A DNA stretch of 64,000 nt from Rhodomicrobium sp. R_RK_3 (GCF_002198715.1 NZ_MWLK01000015.1:238465-302464), one strand, 5' to 3'; positions 1-8,984 are shown, counted from the first letter of the stretch. Numbers and translations are program-made. Notes: generated from the letters alone by a model not told the origin.

Positions 1-113
1 GCTATTATGACGACGACGATTATGATTACGACTACGGCTATGAGCGCCCGCGCCATTACGGCTATTGGGGCCCCCGGCGGTTCCGCTTCGGCTTTGGCTA
101 TTACCCTTACTAG
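1..113 (+). CDS. C-terminal fragment of a tyrosine/aspartate-rich protein
   Basis: The window opens inside a gene. The frame beginning at base 3 gives 36 residues before a TAG at 111-113. The tail is low-complexity: about a third tyrosine, with a DDDD cluster, several GY/YG pairs, arginines and phenylalanines, and it ends in YYPY. Such Tyr/Gly/Arg-rich tails occur on small secreted or envelope proteins, but nothing here identifies a family. The start lies outside the window, so function cannot be assigned. Confidence 0.5.
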   Translation, partial: YYDDDDYDYDYGYERPRHYGYWGPRRFRFGFGYYPY

Positions 114-159
114 GATGGCCCCGAGACCCGCTGCTCTAACCGTACGCTGAGCGACTCTT

Positions 160-236
160 CCCGGATGTCGCGAAGCGGCGAGCCGGGGCCCGGCCGCCGA
201 TCGCGCGCATTTGTGGTCGGCAAATGGGTCCCGGCT
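160..236. repeat. Dispersed GC-rich inverted repeat, diverged copy
   Basis: Between the first gene and the DUF1489 gene lies a tract with CGCGAAGCGGCGAGCCGGGG near its left end and AAATGGGTCCCGGCTCGGCG near its right end. The same modules (CGAAGCGGTGAGCCGGGACC; CAATGGGTCCCGACTCACCG) recur at 58556-58690 and 39987-40095, so this looks like a decayed member of that family. It occupies most of the gap between the two flanking genes. Confidence 0.45.
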
Positions 237-246
237 CGGCGCGGCG

Positions 247-681
247 CTATAGCAGCGACAATGCCGCCAGTTCGGCGCGCATGGCGGGCGGGATGTCGCC
301 CTCGTCGAAGCGTCCCGCCGCGCCAAGATCTGCGGGCGCGTCCTCCGGCTTGAGATAGCGCCAGCCCTGGAACGGACGGCGCGGCTGCGGACGCGTCGCG
401 ATCAGCGCGTGGTCGAGCACGATGCCGCACAGCGAGCGGCCTTCCTGGTCCGTTTCCTCGCGCAATTCGAGCACCTTTTGCCGGCATTGGATCGCACCCT
501 TGATGACCCAATAGAGCGAACCGCTCGTCAGCACGGCGTCGGCTTGGCGCGGGGCGTGGCGGGTGCGGTGGATCAGCTCCGCAGGCGCGCCGGCACGGCG
601 GTATTTCTCCAGCCGCATCGTCTGCCAAGCCGCCAGTTGCTCAAAACTGTCGATGCCGACGCAGAGCTTAATCAGATGCAT
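247..681 (-). CDS. DUF1489 family protein
   Basis: A 144-residue soluble protein starting MHLIKLCVGIDS, the N-terminus typical of DUF1489, a family of unknown function conserved in alphaproteobacteria. Other recognisable features are a central RTRHAPRQADAVL stretch, GSLYWVIKG, and a C-terminal half with RPFQGWRYL. Length is normal for the family. Its start lies inside the last 14 bases of the acyl-CoA carboxylase gene on the same strand, so the two are probably translationally coupled. The association hints at a role near acyl-CoA metabolism but does not prove one. The family call is confident; the function is unknown. Confidence 0.8.
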   Translation of the reverse strand: MHLIKLCVGIDSFEQLAAWQTMRLEKYRRAGAPAELIHRTRHAPRQADAVLTSGSLYWVIKGAIQCRQKVLELREETDQEGRSLCGIVLDHALIATRPQPRRPFQGWRYLKPEDAPADLGAAGRFDEGDIPPAMRAELAALSLL

Positions 682-2629
682 GCGCGCCTTCCATCTCCAG
701 TTCGGCGATGACCGCGCCGAGATCGACCTGATCGCCCTCGCGGTGCGTCAGGCTCTTGACGATGCCGTCGGCCGGGGCGTGCAGAATATGCTCCATCTTC
801 ATCGCCTCGACCACCGCCATCCTGTCGCCGCGCGCCACGCGGTCGCCTTCGCCGACAAACATTTTTGCGAGCCGTCCCGGCATCGGCGCGCGCAGCAGGC
901 CGCCGCCTGACGCATCGGCCGCATCCGCCTTCTGGCGCGGCGCGAAGCGGACACGCGTCGGGCGCATGGCGCGCCAGACGATGATTCCGTCGTCAGTGGG
1001 GATGGTTTCGGCTGTGTCCGTCGGGCTGCCGTCGACGAGGCGCGGGCCGGTGGGCGTCCAGTCGATGGCGACGCTATGGTGGGCGCCGTTTGCCTCGACG
1101 TCGTAGGTCAATTTTCGCAGCGTCGTAAGGTCGAAGGAATCGTTGATGTCCCAAGGGCTATGCGGCTCGTCGGAGATTGCGCGCCGCAGTGCCGTCGCCT
1201 CGCACTGCCGCGCCTTGATCAGCGCGAGCGCGCCTAGCCTGACGGCAGCGGCATCGTCTTCCGCCGCAGTCAGCTCGGCAAGGTGGCCTTCGATATAGCG
1301 CGTGGAAAGCCGCTCGCCCCCGCTTTTCGCCCGCGCCGCCAAGCCGTGCAGAAAGGCCAGATTGGTCTGCGGCCCCGCGAGAACCGTTGCCTCCAGCGCG
1401 CCGAGCAGCCTGTCATAGGCCGCCCCCCGTTCCGTGCCGAAACCGATGATTTTGGCGATCATCGCGTCATAATATGGAGGCACCTCGCTGCCGGTCTCGA
1501 CGCCGCTGTCGATCCGCACGCCGTCCCCCTCCGGAAACCGTGCCAGCCAGATTCTGCCCGGCGATGGCAGGAACCCCGTCGCCGGGTCCTCGGCGTAAAG
1601 CCGCGCCTCGACGGCCGCGCCTTTCGCCTTGATCGCCTTTTGCGCCAGCGGCAAGGGCTTGCCCGCCGCGACCAGGAACTGCCATTCGACAAGATCGAGG
1701 CCGGTGATAAGCTCCGTCACCGGATGCTCGATCTGGAGCCGGGTATTCATCTCCATGAAATAGAACGGCGTCTCGTCCGTCATCGGACCGCCGGGTACCA
1801 GGAACTCGACCGTCCCCGCGCCGAGATAGTTCACCGCGCGGGCGGCGGATAGCGCGGCCTCCGTCATGCGGGCGCGAAGGCCGGCGGGCATGTTGATGGC
1901 GGGCGCTTCCTCGATGACCTTCTGGCTGCGCCGCTGCAGCGTGCATTCGCGCTCGAACAAATGCACGGCATGGCCGTGGCTGTCGCCGAAGACCTGCACT
2001 TCGATATGGCGCGCCGGCTCGATCAGCTTCTCGATCATCAGCCGGCTGTCGCCGAACGCGGCCTGCGCCTCGCGCCGCGCGCTGGCTGCCGCCTCGCTGA
2101 GATCGCCCGCCGCGAAAACCGGCTTCAGCCCCTTGCCGCCGCCGCCCGCAATCGCCTTCAGGACCACCGGGTAGCCGATCTGGGCCGCCTCGCGCGCGAA
2201 AGTCGCGTCGTCCTGAGCCTCGCCGGAATAGCCGGGCACGGTCGGGATGCCGAGTTTCGCGGCCAGCCGCTTCGCCTCGTCCTTCTGCCCCATGATGCGG
2301 ATCGCCTCGGGCGAGGGGCCGACGAAGACCAGCCCGGCCCGAGCGCAGGCTTCGGCAAACTCCGCGTTCTCCGCTAGGAAGCCGCTGCCCGGATGGACGC
2401 ATTCCGCCCCTGCCGTTAGCGCCGCCGCGACGACCCGGTCCTGGCGCAGATAGCTGTCGGCGCTCGGCGCGGGGCCGATCTCGATGCTCTCATCGGCCGC
2501 CTTGACATGCAGCGCCGTGCGGTCGGCGGCCGAATGCACCGCGACCGCGCGCATGCCGAGGCGCTTGGCCGTGCGGATCACGCGCAGCGCGATCTCGCCG
2601 CGATTGGCGATGAGAACCGATTTGAACAA
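668..2629 (-). CDS. Biotin-dependent acyl-CoA carboxylase alpha subunit (methylcrotonyl/propionyl/acetyl-CoA type)
   Basis: A 653-residue protein combining biotin carboxylase and biotin carrier. Residues 1-110 are the carboxylase N-domain (MFKSVLIANRGEIALRV), about 115-320 the ATP-grasp domain with the glycine-rich loop AIAGGGGKGLK and the HIEVQVFGD and EMNTRLQIEHPVTE motifs, about 335-445 the carboxylase C-domain, and the last 75 residues a biotinyl domain with AMKM; Lys611 should carry biotin. It charges biotin with bicarbonate using ATP for transfer to an acyl-CoA by a separate beta subunit not present here. Length and the MGQKDEAKRLA segment lean toward 3-methylcrotonyl-CoA carboxylase, but substrate is not certain. 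HPGSGFLAENA deviates from the usual HPGYGFLSENA. Confidence 0.85.
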   Translation of the reverse strand: MFKSVLIANRGEIALRVIRTAKRLGMRAVAVHSAADRTALHVKAADESIEIGPAPSADSYLRQDRVVAAALTAGAECVHPGSGFLAENAEFAEACARAGLVFVGPSPEAIRIMGQKDEAKRLAAKLGIPTVPGYSGEAQDDATFAREAAQIGYPVVLKAIAGGGGKGLKPVFAAGDLSEAAASARREAQAAFGDSRLMIEKLIEPARHIEVQVFGDSHGHAVHLFERECTLQRRSQKVIEEAPAINMPAGLRARMTEAALSAARAVNYLGAGTVEFLVPGGPMTDETPFYFMEMNTRLQIEHPVTELITGLDLVEWQFLVAAGKPLPLAQKAIKAKGAAVEARLYAEDPATGFLPSPGRIWLARFPEGDGVRIDSGVETGSEVPPYYDAMIAKIIGFGTERGAAYDRLLGALEATVLAGPQTNLAFLHGLAARAKSGGERLSTRYIEGHLAELTAAEDDAAAVRLGALALIKARQCEATALRRAISDEPHSPWDINDSFDLTTLRKLTYDVEANGAHHSVAIDWTPTGPRLVDGSPTDTAETIPTDDGIIVWRAMRPTRVRFAPRQKADAADASGGGLLRAPMPGRLAKMFVGEGDRVARGDRMAVVEAMKMEHILHAPADGIVKSLTHREGDQVDLGAVIAELEMEGAHASD

Positions 2630-2663
2630 GCCAAGACCCTCCGGCCGCGAATCCGCCCAATGC

Positions 2664-2717
2664 TAGAGCGGGATGAGGAAAAGTGGATACCGGTTTTCCG
2701 CTCGTCATCCCGCTTTA
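2664..2717. repeat. Palindromic intergenic repeat of the Hyphomicrobiales type
   Basis: An imperfect palindrome of about 54 bases sits between the carboxylase start and the next gene. Its outer arms are AGAGCGGGATGA and TCATCCCGCTTT, and the inner arms are GGAAAAGTGG and CGGTTTTCC. This matches the general layout of a short repeat seen many times in Hyphomicrobiales genomes (AGAGC..GATG..GGAAAAGTG..GGTTTTCC..CATC..GCTCT). It begins about 35 bases upstream of the carboxylase start codon, so it may lie in that gene's 5' region. The rest of the 282-base gap shows no gene. Confidence 0.7.
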
Positions 2718-2911
2718 AGTGTAAGAACGCGCATTTTACCGCAAATAGGATGCTGCTTCGCGACCGCCCCAACAGCATCGACAATCCTGTCAGCGGCGCG
2801 GGCGAAGGCGGAACTCTCGGCGATTATGGCTGTTGGGTGCTAGGATGCGGACGCGGCGGTTTTGGGCCGCAGGGGCGGGCGCATGCCTGGAACGAAAAAG
2901 AGGGGAACTTC

Positions 2912-3094
2912 ATGTCTCGGCCGACTTTCGCCATTTGGCTCATTTCAACCATTCTCGCCGTTGTCGTCATCCTGATGGTCTATGCCGGGGTCCGCGTCCC
3001 CGTGCTGTCGGACATCGTCGCCGGCCACACGTTCGAAGTGCTGCTGCTCGCCTATATCCTGATGTGGCTGGGCACCACTTTCGACGGGCTGTGA
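2912..3094 (+). CDS. Small two-helix membrane protein
   Basis: A 60-residue protein starting MSRPTFAIWLIS, preceded by a good ribosome site (AGAGGGGAA, 6-8 bases upstream). Two hydrophobic stretches, about residues 6-25 and 39-55, flank a short loop containing RVPVLSDIVAGHTFE; it ends GTTFDGL. It is most likely an inner-membrane miniprotein. No family is recognised. It stands alone, transcribed away from the carboxylase and toward xerC. The strong ribosome site and membrane-like composition support it as a real gene. Confidence 0.65.
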   Translation: MSRPTFAIWLISTILAVVVILMVYAGVRVPVLSDIVAGHTFEVLLLAYILMWLGTTFDGL

Positions 3095-3125
3095 TCGCTA
3101 AAATCTCATCATCCTATCGCTCGCA

Positions 3126-4136
3126 TCAAACAGGCGGCGGCTTGTCCGGCGCCTGTTTGAGCGGCGTGTGTTCGCCGGCGCGCGGATGGGCGCGGTCATA
3201 GATGCGCAGCAGCGCTTCGCGGTCGACGTCGGTGTAGATCTGCGTCGTCGATAGGCTGGCATGGCCGAGCAATTCCTGGATCGCGCGCAGATCGGCGCCG
3301 TTCCCGAGGAGATGCGTCGCGAAGGAATGGCGCAGCGCGTGCGGCGTCGCCGTCTCCGGCAGGCCGAGCGCGCCGCGCATCCGGGCCATCAGCAATTGCA
3401 GGATGCGGGGCGAAAGCTGCCCGCCCTTGGCGCCCCGGAACAGCGGCCCCTCCGGCGGCAGTGGAAACGGGCATAGCGCGATATAATGCGCAACCGCTCG
3501 CTGGATCGCGGGCAGCACCGGTACCAGCCGCTCCTTGCCGCCCTTGCCCTTGACCCGGACGATATCGCGCGGGGGCACCGGCGCGTCGCGGCGGGCGATG
3601 CCGAGCGCTTCCGAAACCCGCAGGCCCGAGCCGTAGAGCAGCATCATGGCCGCGCCGTCGCGGGCGCCGATCCATTTCTCCTGGCCCCGCCCTTTCGCAT
3701 CCCCGCTCTCAGCCATGACAGTGGCGGCCTTGGCGACGGTCAGGGGCTTCGGCACCGAATGCGGCACCTTGGGCAGCGCGACCGCGAGCACGGCGCGGTT
3801 TTTCAGCAGCGAGGCGCGTTCGAGGAAGCGGAAGAAGGCGCGCAGGGCGGAAATGCTGCGCGACAGGCTGCGGCTGCAAGCGCCGGACGCGCGGCGCGCG
3901 GCCATGAAGCCGCGCAGCTCCTGCGGCGTCAGCCGGTTCAGATGGCCGAGCGAGGCGGGCGCGCCGAGCCGTGTTTCCAGGAAGGCGAAGAACTGGCGGA
4001 CATCGCGCTCATAAGCTTCGAGCGTATTGTCGGCATAGTCGCGCTCATTGCCGAGGAAAGCGAGCCAAGCGCGGACGGCAGCAACGGCATCGGGCGCGGC
4101 GGGGAAGACGGACGGCTCGTCTTGCGCGGCGCTCAT
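3126..4136 (-). CDS. xerC: Tyrosine recombinase XerC
   Basis: A 336-residue tyrosine recombinase. Residues about 20-105 form the N-terminal core-binding SAM-like domain. The catalytic domain carries all six expected residues: Arg173 (GSGLRVSEA), Lys198 (VKGKGGKER), His266 and Arg269 (HALRHSFATH), His292 (GHASLSTTQ) and the nucleophile Tyr301 (QIYTDVD). With XerD, encoded at the other end of this window, it resolves chromosome dimers at dif during division. It is a little longer than E. coli XerC because of extra residues at both ends and a Pro-rich insert (PFPLPPEGP). It lies 79 bases downstream of the transaldolase gene on the same strand. XerC rather than XerD is inferred from sequence style, as the second copy is the clear XerD. 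Confidence 0.9.
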   Translation of the reverse strand: MSAAQDEPSVFPAAPDAVAAVRAWLAFLGNERDYADNTLEAYERDVRQFFAFLETRLGAPASLGHLNRLTPQELRGFMAARRASGACSRSLSRSISALRAFFRFLERASLLKNRAVLAVALPKVPHSVPKPLTVAKAATVMAESGDAKGRGQEKWIGARDGAAMMLLYGSGLRVSEALGIARRDAPVPPRDIVRVKGKGGKERLVPVLPAIQRAVAHYIALCPFPLPPEGPLFRGAKGGQLSPRILQLLMARMRGALGLPETATPHALRHSFATHLLGNGADLRAIQELLGHASLSTTQIYTDVDREALLRIYDRAHPRAGEHTPLKQAPDKPPPV

Positions 4137-4215
4137 GATTTGCCGCCCCCAATGCAGGGACGGAAGGGCCGGCTATCGAATGGTCTGCTGCGATTCCGGC
4201 CCATCGAACTCCACT

Positions 4216-4872
4216 CTACAAAATACTCTGGCCGGTCTTGGCCCAATCGGCGAGGAACTGCTCCAGGCCGCGGTCGGTCAGCGGATGGCTGGCGAGCTGG
4301 CGCAGCACGGCCGGCGGCAGCGTCGCCACGTCAGCCCCCGCCAGCGCGCATTCGGTGACATGGCGCGGATGCCGGATCGAGGCGGCGAGAATTTCAGTCT
4401 TCAGCGCCGGGTAATTGTCGTAGATCGCGCGGATGTCGCGGATGAGCGCCATGCCGTCCTCGCCGACATCGTCGAGCCGGCCGAGAAAGGGCGAGATGAA
4501 GGTCGCGCCGGCCTTTGCCGCCAGCAGCGCCTGATTGGCCGAGAAGCACAGCGTCACATTGACCATGGTGCCTTCGCCCGTCAGCGTCCGGCAGGCGGTC
4601 AGACCGTTCCAGGTCAGCGGCACTTTCACGGCGACATTGCCGGCGATCTCGGCGAGCCGGCGTCCCTCGGCGATCATGGCCTCGGCCTCCGTGGCGGCGA
4701 CTTCGGCGCTCACCGGTCCGGGCACGACGGCGCAGATCTCTTTCACCGTCTCGATGAAATTGCGGCCGGATTTGGCGATCAGCGAGGGGTTGGTGGTTAC
4801 GCCGTCGAGCATTCCGGTCGCGGCCAGGGCCCGGATTTCAGCGATATCGGCGGTGTCGACGAAAAACTTCAT
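4216..4872 (-). CDS. Transaldolase / fructose-6-phosphate aldolase family protein
   Basis: At 218 residues this belongs to the short transaldolase class (TalC/FSA type), class I aldolases that form a Schiff base. [16 protein letters not shown] and [13 protein letters not shown] are family signatures, and Lys83 in [12 protein letters not shown] is the expected Schiff-base lysine. It either transfers dihydroxyacetone units in the non-oxidative pentose phosphate pathway or cleaves/forms fructose-6-phosphate; proteins of this length in alphaproteobacteria are usually annotated transaldolase. Its start faces the divergent Tat-exported hydrolase gene across a 263-base gap that must hold both promoters. 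Confidence 0.88.
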   Translation of the reverse strand: MKFFVDTADIAEIRALAATGMLDGVTTNPSLIAKSGRNFIETVKEICAVVPGPVSAEVAATEAEAMIAEGRRLAEIAGNVAVKVPLTWNGLTACRTLTGEGTMVNVTLCFSANQALLAAKAGATFISPFLGRLDDVGEDGMALIRDIRAIYDNYPALKTEILAASIRHPRHVTECALAGADVATLPPAVLRQLASHPLTDRGLEQFLADWAKTGQSIL

Positions 4873-5135
4873 GGCCCACGTCCATTGGTCCGTTGTTTCA
4901 TAGCGCGCCGGAGTTTACGTTTCGTTAATCGGTGCCGTCCGGGTGCGAACCCGGCGTCCCGGCTCCCACGTCCGGCCCCGCGCGCCCTCTATCTATACGG
5001 CAAATCACGGTCCCGGCGCCAAGAGAACGCGCTGATGCCATCTTTCAAGGCCAGCGTTGGCCCAAAAAATAGGCAATGGGAGGAAGCCGCCATTCGCGAG
5101 GGACGCTGGCCGGGCCAAGTCAAACAGGAGATACC

Positions 5136-6119
5136 ATGACCTCTGAATTTTCGCTCAGCCGCCGCGAGCTGCTGACGGGCGCCGCCGCGCTCGCCGCTTT
5201 GCCGCTTCTCGGCGCCGTGCTGCCGGGCGCCGCCTTCGCCGCCGCGCCGCAGCTCGGGCCGATGCGCTCCTCGGTCTATCGCGCCAAGCTCGGCCAGTTC
5301 GAAGTCACCACCATCCTCGACGGCGCCATCCAGGTGGACGGGCCGCATCCGGTCTACGGCCAAAACCAGCCCGCCGAAGCGGTCAAGGCGTTCGCCGAGC
5401 AGAATTTCCTCTCCTCGAGCAAGATCGAGAACAGCTTCACGCCCGTCATCGTCAACACCGGCAAGGAAGTCGTGGTGTTCGACAGCGGCAATGGCGCGGC
5501 GCGCCGACCCTATGCGGGCAAGCTCGCGATCAAGCTGGGCGAGGCGGGGCTGAAGCCGGAGGATGTCGATGTCGTCGTCATCACCCACGGCCATCCGGAC
5601 CACATTGGCGGTTTGATGGAGGACGGCAAGCCGCTCTTCCCCAAGGCCCGCTATGTTATCGGCGAGACGGAATATAATTTCTGGACCCATAAGGACCGGC
5701 TCGCCGGGCCGACCGAAGCCATCGCCAAGCTGGTGCAGACCAATGTCGTGCCGCTGGCCGACAAGATGACATTCATCAAGCCTGACGCCGAAGTCGTCCC
5801 CGGCATCCGCGCCGTCAATGCCTTCGGCCATACGCCGGGCATGCTGGCCTATCATGTCGAGAGCGACGGCAAGCGTTTCCTGATCATGGCCGACGTCACC
5901 AATCATTATGTGATGTCGCTTATGAAGCCGGACTGGCATGTCCGCTTCGACATGGACAAGGACACCGCGACCGCCACCCGCAAACGCATCCTCGACATGC
6001 TGGCGACCGACCGGCTGCCGGTGACGGGCTATCACATGCCGTTCCCGTCCATCGGCTTCGTCGAGAAGACGGCGGACGCCTATCGCTGGGTGCAGGCAAG
6101 CTATCAGTTGCACCTGTAG
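5136..6119 (+). CDS. Tat-exported metallo-beta-lactamase-fold hydrolase
   Basis: A 327-residue protein starting MTSEFSLSRRELL, preceded by AGGAG 5 bases upstream. SRREL followed by an Ala/Leu-rich helix and AFAAAP is a twin-arginine signal peptide, so the folded, metal-loaded enzyme is predicted periplasmic. THGHPDHIGG (His151, His153, Asp155, His156) is the canonical metal motif; FGHTPGMLAYHV and a late GYHMPFP supply the other histidines. The family includes lactonases, alkylsulfatase-like and many uncharacterised hydrolases; this resembles the group annotated simply as MBL fold metallo-hydrolase. Substrate unknown. An in-frame extension upstream to 5076 has no ribosome site and would bury the signal peptide. 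Confidence 0.85.
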   Translation: MTSEFSLSRRELLTGAAALAALPLLGAVLPGAAFAAAPQLGPMRSSVYRAKLGQFEVTTILDGAIQVDGPHPVYGQNQPAEAVKAFAEQNFLSSSKIENSFTPVIVNTGKEVVVFDSGNGAARRPYAGKLAIKLGEAGLKPEDVDVVVITHGHPDHIGGLMEDGKPLFPKARYVIGETEYNFWTHKDRLAGPTEAIAKLVQTNVVPLADKMTFIKPDAEVVPGIRAVNAFGHTPGMLAYHVESDGKRFLIMADVTNHYVMSLMKPDWHVRFDMDKDTATATRKRILDMLATDRLPVTGYHMPFPSIGFVEKTADAYRWVQASYQLHL

Positions 6120-6150
6120 CCGCGGAACGGGCCGCGCCTGTCGCTGAAAG

Positions 6151-8307
6151 TTAGCCGTGCTGGTCGAGGAAGCGGCGGCAGGATTGGAAATCGCGGTCAT
6201 AGCCGGAGGGCAGGGCGACGCCTTTCGACTTGGCGAGACTCTGCGCGTAACTGACCATGCGCGCCGTCGGCGCCTGGCTTCGCGGCGGCGGCGCGGACGG
6301 CTCCTGGGCCGGGGCGGCGGCCTCGGCCGCCTTGGGCTTTCTTGCCCGCTTCGGCGCGGCGGTCCCGGATGTCTTGGCCGGTTTGGGCCCGCCCGCCGCT
6401 TTTGCCGAAGCCTTCGGCTTGCGCGCGGCCCGCGCCTTGCCGCTCGGCGCGGCGGACGGGGCGGCTTGCAGATCGACCGCCCCTTTCGGCCGCTGCCGCA
6501 GCGCCGCGATCAGCGCCTCGGCTTCGGCGGCGATGCCGTCGATCACCGTCCGGAAGTCGGCGCGGCCGGTGACGACGGCGTCGAGCTGCATCTCCCATTG
6601 CGCCGTCGTGCCGGGATCGACCAGGGCCGGCGCGGCGTCGCGCAGCAGCTCGAAAAGCTGGAGCCCGGCCTCGGTCGGCACCACGAGCTTGCCATCCGCC
6701 GCCAGCAAATTCTGCCGCTTCAGCCCCTTGATGATCTCGGCGCGGGTCGCGGGCGTGCCGATGCCCTTGGCCTCCTTCAGCCGCTCGCGCATGGCGGGCG
6801 CCTCGACGAAACGCCAAGCGTTCTGCATGGCGTCGATCAGCGTGCCTTCATTATAGCGCGGCGGCGGCACGGTGCGCTTGGCCTCGACGCGTGGCTCGCG
6901 CAGCGTCGCCGCTTCGCCATCCGCGAGCGGCGGTAGCGTCTGCTCGGCGTCATCGCCGCCGTCCGGATCGGCGCCGCCATAGACCGCCTTCCAGCCCTGC
7001 ACCAGCGGGATGCGGCCAGAGGCGCGGAACTCGGCAGACTTGCCGCCGGGCACCGGAACGGCCATCGTCACCACGGTCTGACGATATTCGAAATCCGGCA
7101 TCATCGCCGCCAGATAAGAGCGGCAGATCAGCGCGAACAGCCGCTTCTCGTCGTCGCTGAGACGGGTCAGCCGGCGCTCCAGATCGTCCATCACATTGAC
7201 GTTGGGCACCACGGCGTGATGCGAGACGCCCTCCAGCGCCTTGTCGCTGAAATGCCCCGACTTGCCCTTGCGGATCACCGGCTTGCTCAGGTCGAGATGG
7301 GCAAAGCCCCGCAAACCCGTCAGCGCGCCGGTGATGACGGGGACGTCGGCGATCTGATTCTCGGTCAGATATCGCGCCTCGGCGCGCGGATAGGTGATGA
7401 GCTTCTTGCCGTCGCCATCATAGAGCTCCTGCGCGATGGAGAGGGTCTTGTCCGCCGTCCAGCCCCATTTCGCCGAGCAGGTTTTTTGCAGGGCGGGCAG
7501 GTCGAACAGTTTTGGCGGACCCTGGCGGCAATGCTCGACCGATACGCCGAGCGCGCCGCGATGATCGGCGGCGGCACGGCAGATGGCGTCGGCGCGGGCG
7601 CGGTCCTTGAGGCGCTGCTTGGGCGGCGGCGCGTGGCGCATCGGAAACGTCCCGCCTTCGACATGCGCCGTGGCGACGATCTCGAAATAATCCTCCGGCT
7701 TGAAATTGCGGATCTCCAGCTCGCGCAGACAGATGATGCCGAGCGTCGGCGTCTTGACGCGGCCGATGCCGATGACGCCGCGCGTGCCGGGCGCGAGCAG
7801 TGTCTTGGTCGCCGTGCGGGTGAGCGAGAGATTGAAGATCTGGTCGGCCTGCTGGCGGGCGACGGCGGCCTCGTAGAGCGGGCGCAACTCCTGGTTCGGC
7901 TTCAGCGCGTCGAAGGCTTGCCGGATGGTCTTTGGGTCCTGGGCGGTGAACAGCGCCCGCCGGACGCGGCCGCGATAGCGCAAATGCTCGAGGATTTCCT
8001 GGCCGATGAGCTGGCCCTCGCGGTCGCAGTCGGTGGCGAGGATGACTTCGTCGCATCCCTTCAGCGCGGCGGCGATGGCCTTCAGCTTGCCCGGCTTATT
8101 GCCCTGCAACGACGGCTTGGTCGGATAGAGCCCGTCGGGCTTGAGCAGCACGCAGGACCAGCTTTTCCAGCCTGCATTGACCTCGTCCGGTTCGGCGAGA
8201 CGAAGCAGATGGCCCTCCGCCGGCAGGATTTGCCCGAAGCGATCGCCGAGCGCGAGGCGCAAATCCTTGGCCTGGCTGGTTTTCTCGGTGATGATCAATG
8301 TCGCCAT
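6151..8307 (-). CDS. topB: DNA topoisomerase III (type IA)
   Basis: A 718-residue type IA topoisomerase. The N-terminal Toprim domain has Glu8 (ITEKTSQAK) and the DxDxE triad Asp93, Asp95, Glu97 in ATDCDREGQLIG. The strand-cleaving tyrosine is Tyr306 in LITYPRAEARYL, where most relatives have YPR[ST]D, so the two residues after the Arg are substituted. The cleavage/strand-passage domains run to about residue 590; the rest is a Lys/Ala/Pro-rich linker and a final 45-residue module (PTARMVSYAQSLAKSKGVAL ... CRRFLDQHG) instead of zinc fingers. It removes negative supercoils and decatenates by single-strand passage. It converges on the metallo-hydrolase gene with 31 bases between stops. Confidence 0.9.
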   Translation of the reverse strand: MATLIITEKTSQAKDLRLALGDRFGQILPAEGHLLRLAEPDEVNAGWKSWSCVLLKPDGLYPTKPSLQGNKPGKLKAIAAALKGCDEVILATDCDREGQLIGQEILEHLRYRGRVRRALFTAQDPKTIRQAFDALKPNQELRPLYEAAVARQQADQIFNLSLTRTATKTLLAPGTRGVIGIGRVKTPTLGIICLRELEIRNFKPEDYFEIVATAHVEGGTFPMRHAPPPKQRLKDRARADAICRAAADHRGALGVSVEHCRQGPPKLFDLPALQKTCSAKWGWTADKTLSIAQELYDGDGKKLITYPRAEARYLTENQIADVPVITGALTGLRGFAHLDLSKPVIRKGKSGHFSDKALEGVSHHAVVPNVNVMDDLERRLTRLSDDEKRLFALICRSYLAAMMPDFEYRQTVVTMAVPVPGGKSAEFRASGRIPLVQGWKAVYGGADPDGGDDAEQTLPPLADGEAATLREPRVEAKRTVPPPRYNEGTLIDAMQNAWRFVEAPAMRERLKEAKGIGTPATRAEIIKGLKRQNLLAADGKLVVPTEAGLQLFELLRDAAPALVDPGTTAQWEMQLDAVVTGRADFRTVIDGIAAEAEALIAALRQRPKGAVDLQAAPSAAPSGKARAARKPKASAKAAGGPKPAKTSGTAAPKRARKPKAAEAAAPAQEPSAPPPRSQAPTARMVSYAQSLAKSKGVALPSGYDRDFQSCRRFLDQHG

Positions 8308-8407
8308 GGCCCGCCGCGCGCTGTGATTCTGTCGGCATCAGCCTAGCGAAGACGGGCTAAAGGGCAACCGGTCGGGGGCGAGCTATCAACTGCGGCGTTG
8401 GGCGCGC

Positions 8408-8863
8408 CTACGCATCGTGCCAGCGCGGGAAGGTGGCCGCCTGGCCGCGCATCTCGCCATGATCGTCGATGAGCTGCCAGATGGTGCAATCCTCGATCCA
8501 GAAGCGGCGGCCGGATTTGGCAATGCGCAGGCCGCGATATCCGGCGGCGAAGCCTTGCAGCCTCACCCGATCCAGGAGCCGCTGGCGATCCTCCTGGCTT
8601 GACGGCTCGGCGGACAGGCGCGAGGGCAGGGCGGTGAACGCGTCCCAATCATACTCGAAACAGGCCTGGGCCGCTCGGTTGGCATAGATGAAGCGCGGAT
8701 CGGCGTCGGTATTATGCGCCAGCACGCAAAAAGGCGCGTCTTCGTAAAGCCAGCGGGCCTGCTGCGCGTCATCGCCCGCGGGGCCGGCGAGCGGCGCTCC
8801 GACCAGCCGGCGATAGCTGCCGGCGAGCAGGCGGTAGAAATCGGTATCGAGGGCAAGGCTCAT
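8408..8863 (-). CDS. MEKHLA-domain (PAS-like) protein
   Basis: A 151-residue protein starting MSLALDTDFYRLLAGSY. WLYEDAPFCVLAHNTDADP, FIYANRAAQACFEYDWDAF and RFWIEDCTIWQLID match the MEKHLA domain, a PAS-related fold first described in plant HD-ZIP III proteins and also found as a stand-alone bacterial protein. These are thought to be small sensors, but ligand and partners are unknown. A longer frame reaching 9058 would run into the upstream protease gene and adds unstructured sequence, so the later start is preferred. It is on the same strand as the protease pair but 121 bases away, so co-transcription is possible but unproven. Confidence 0.78.
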   Translation of the reverse strand: MSLALDTDFYRLLAGSYRRLVGAPLAGPAGDDAQQARWLYEDAPFCVLAHNTDADPRFIYANRAAQACFEYDWDAFTALPSRLSAEPSSQEDRQRLLDRVRLQGFAAGYRGLRIAKSGRRFWIEDCTIWQLIDDHGEMRGQAATFPRWHDA

Positions 8864-8984
8864 GGGCTCGGCTCGCTGCTGCGCTGAAGGCTCGAGCTTG
8901 AGCAGGTTTCGCGGCCCGGCAAAGGGGGCGGATCGTCGCCGCCCCATCAATTTTGCGCCAGCGTCGCGGGCAGTGGCCCCGAGT

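Noticed and set aside
3126..4136. Integrase of a mobile element
   Set aside because: Sequence and lengths fit XerC, with housekeeping neighbours; no attachment-site tRNA, excisionase or phage genes.
4921..4975. GGGTGCGAACCCGG as a possible tRNA T-arm
   Set aside because: No matching acceptor, D or anticodon arms around it, and the loop lacks the TTCGA core; treated as a chance GC-rich hairpin.
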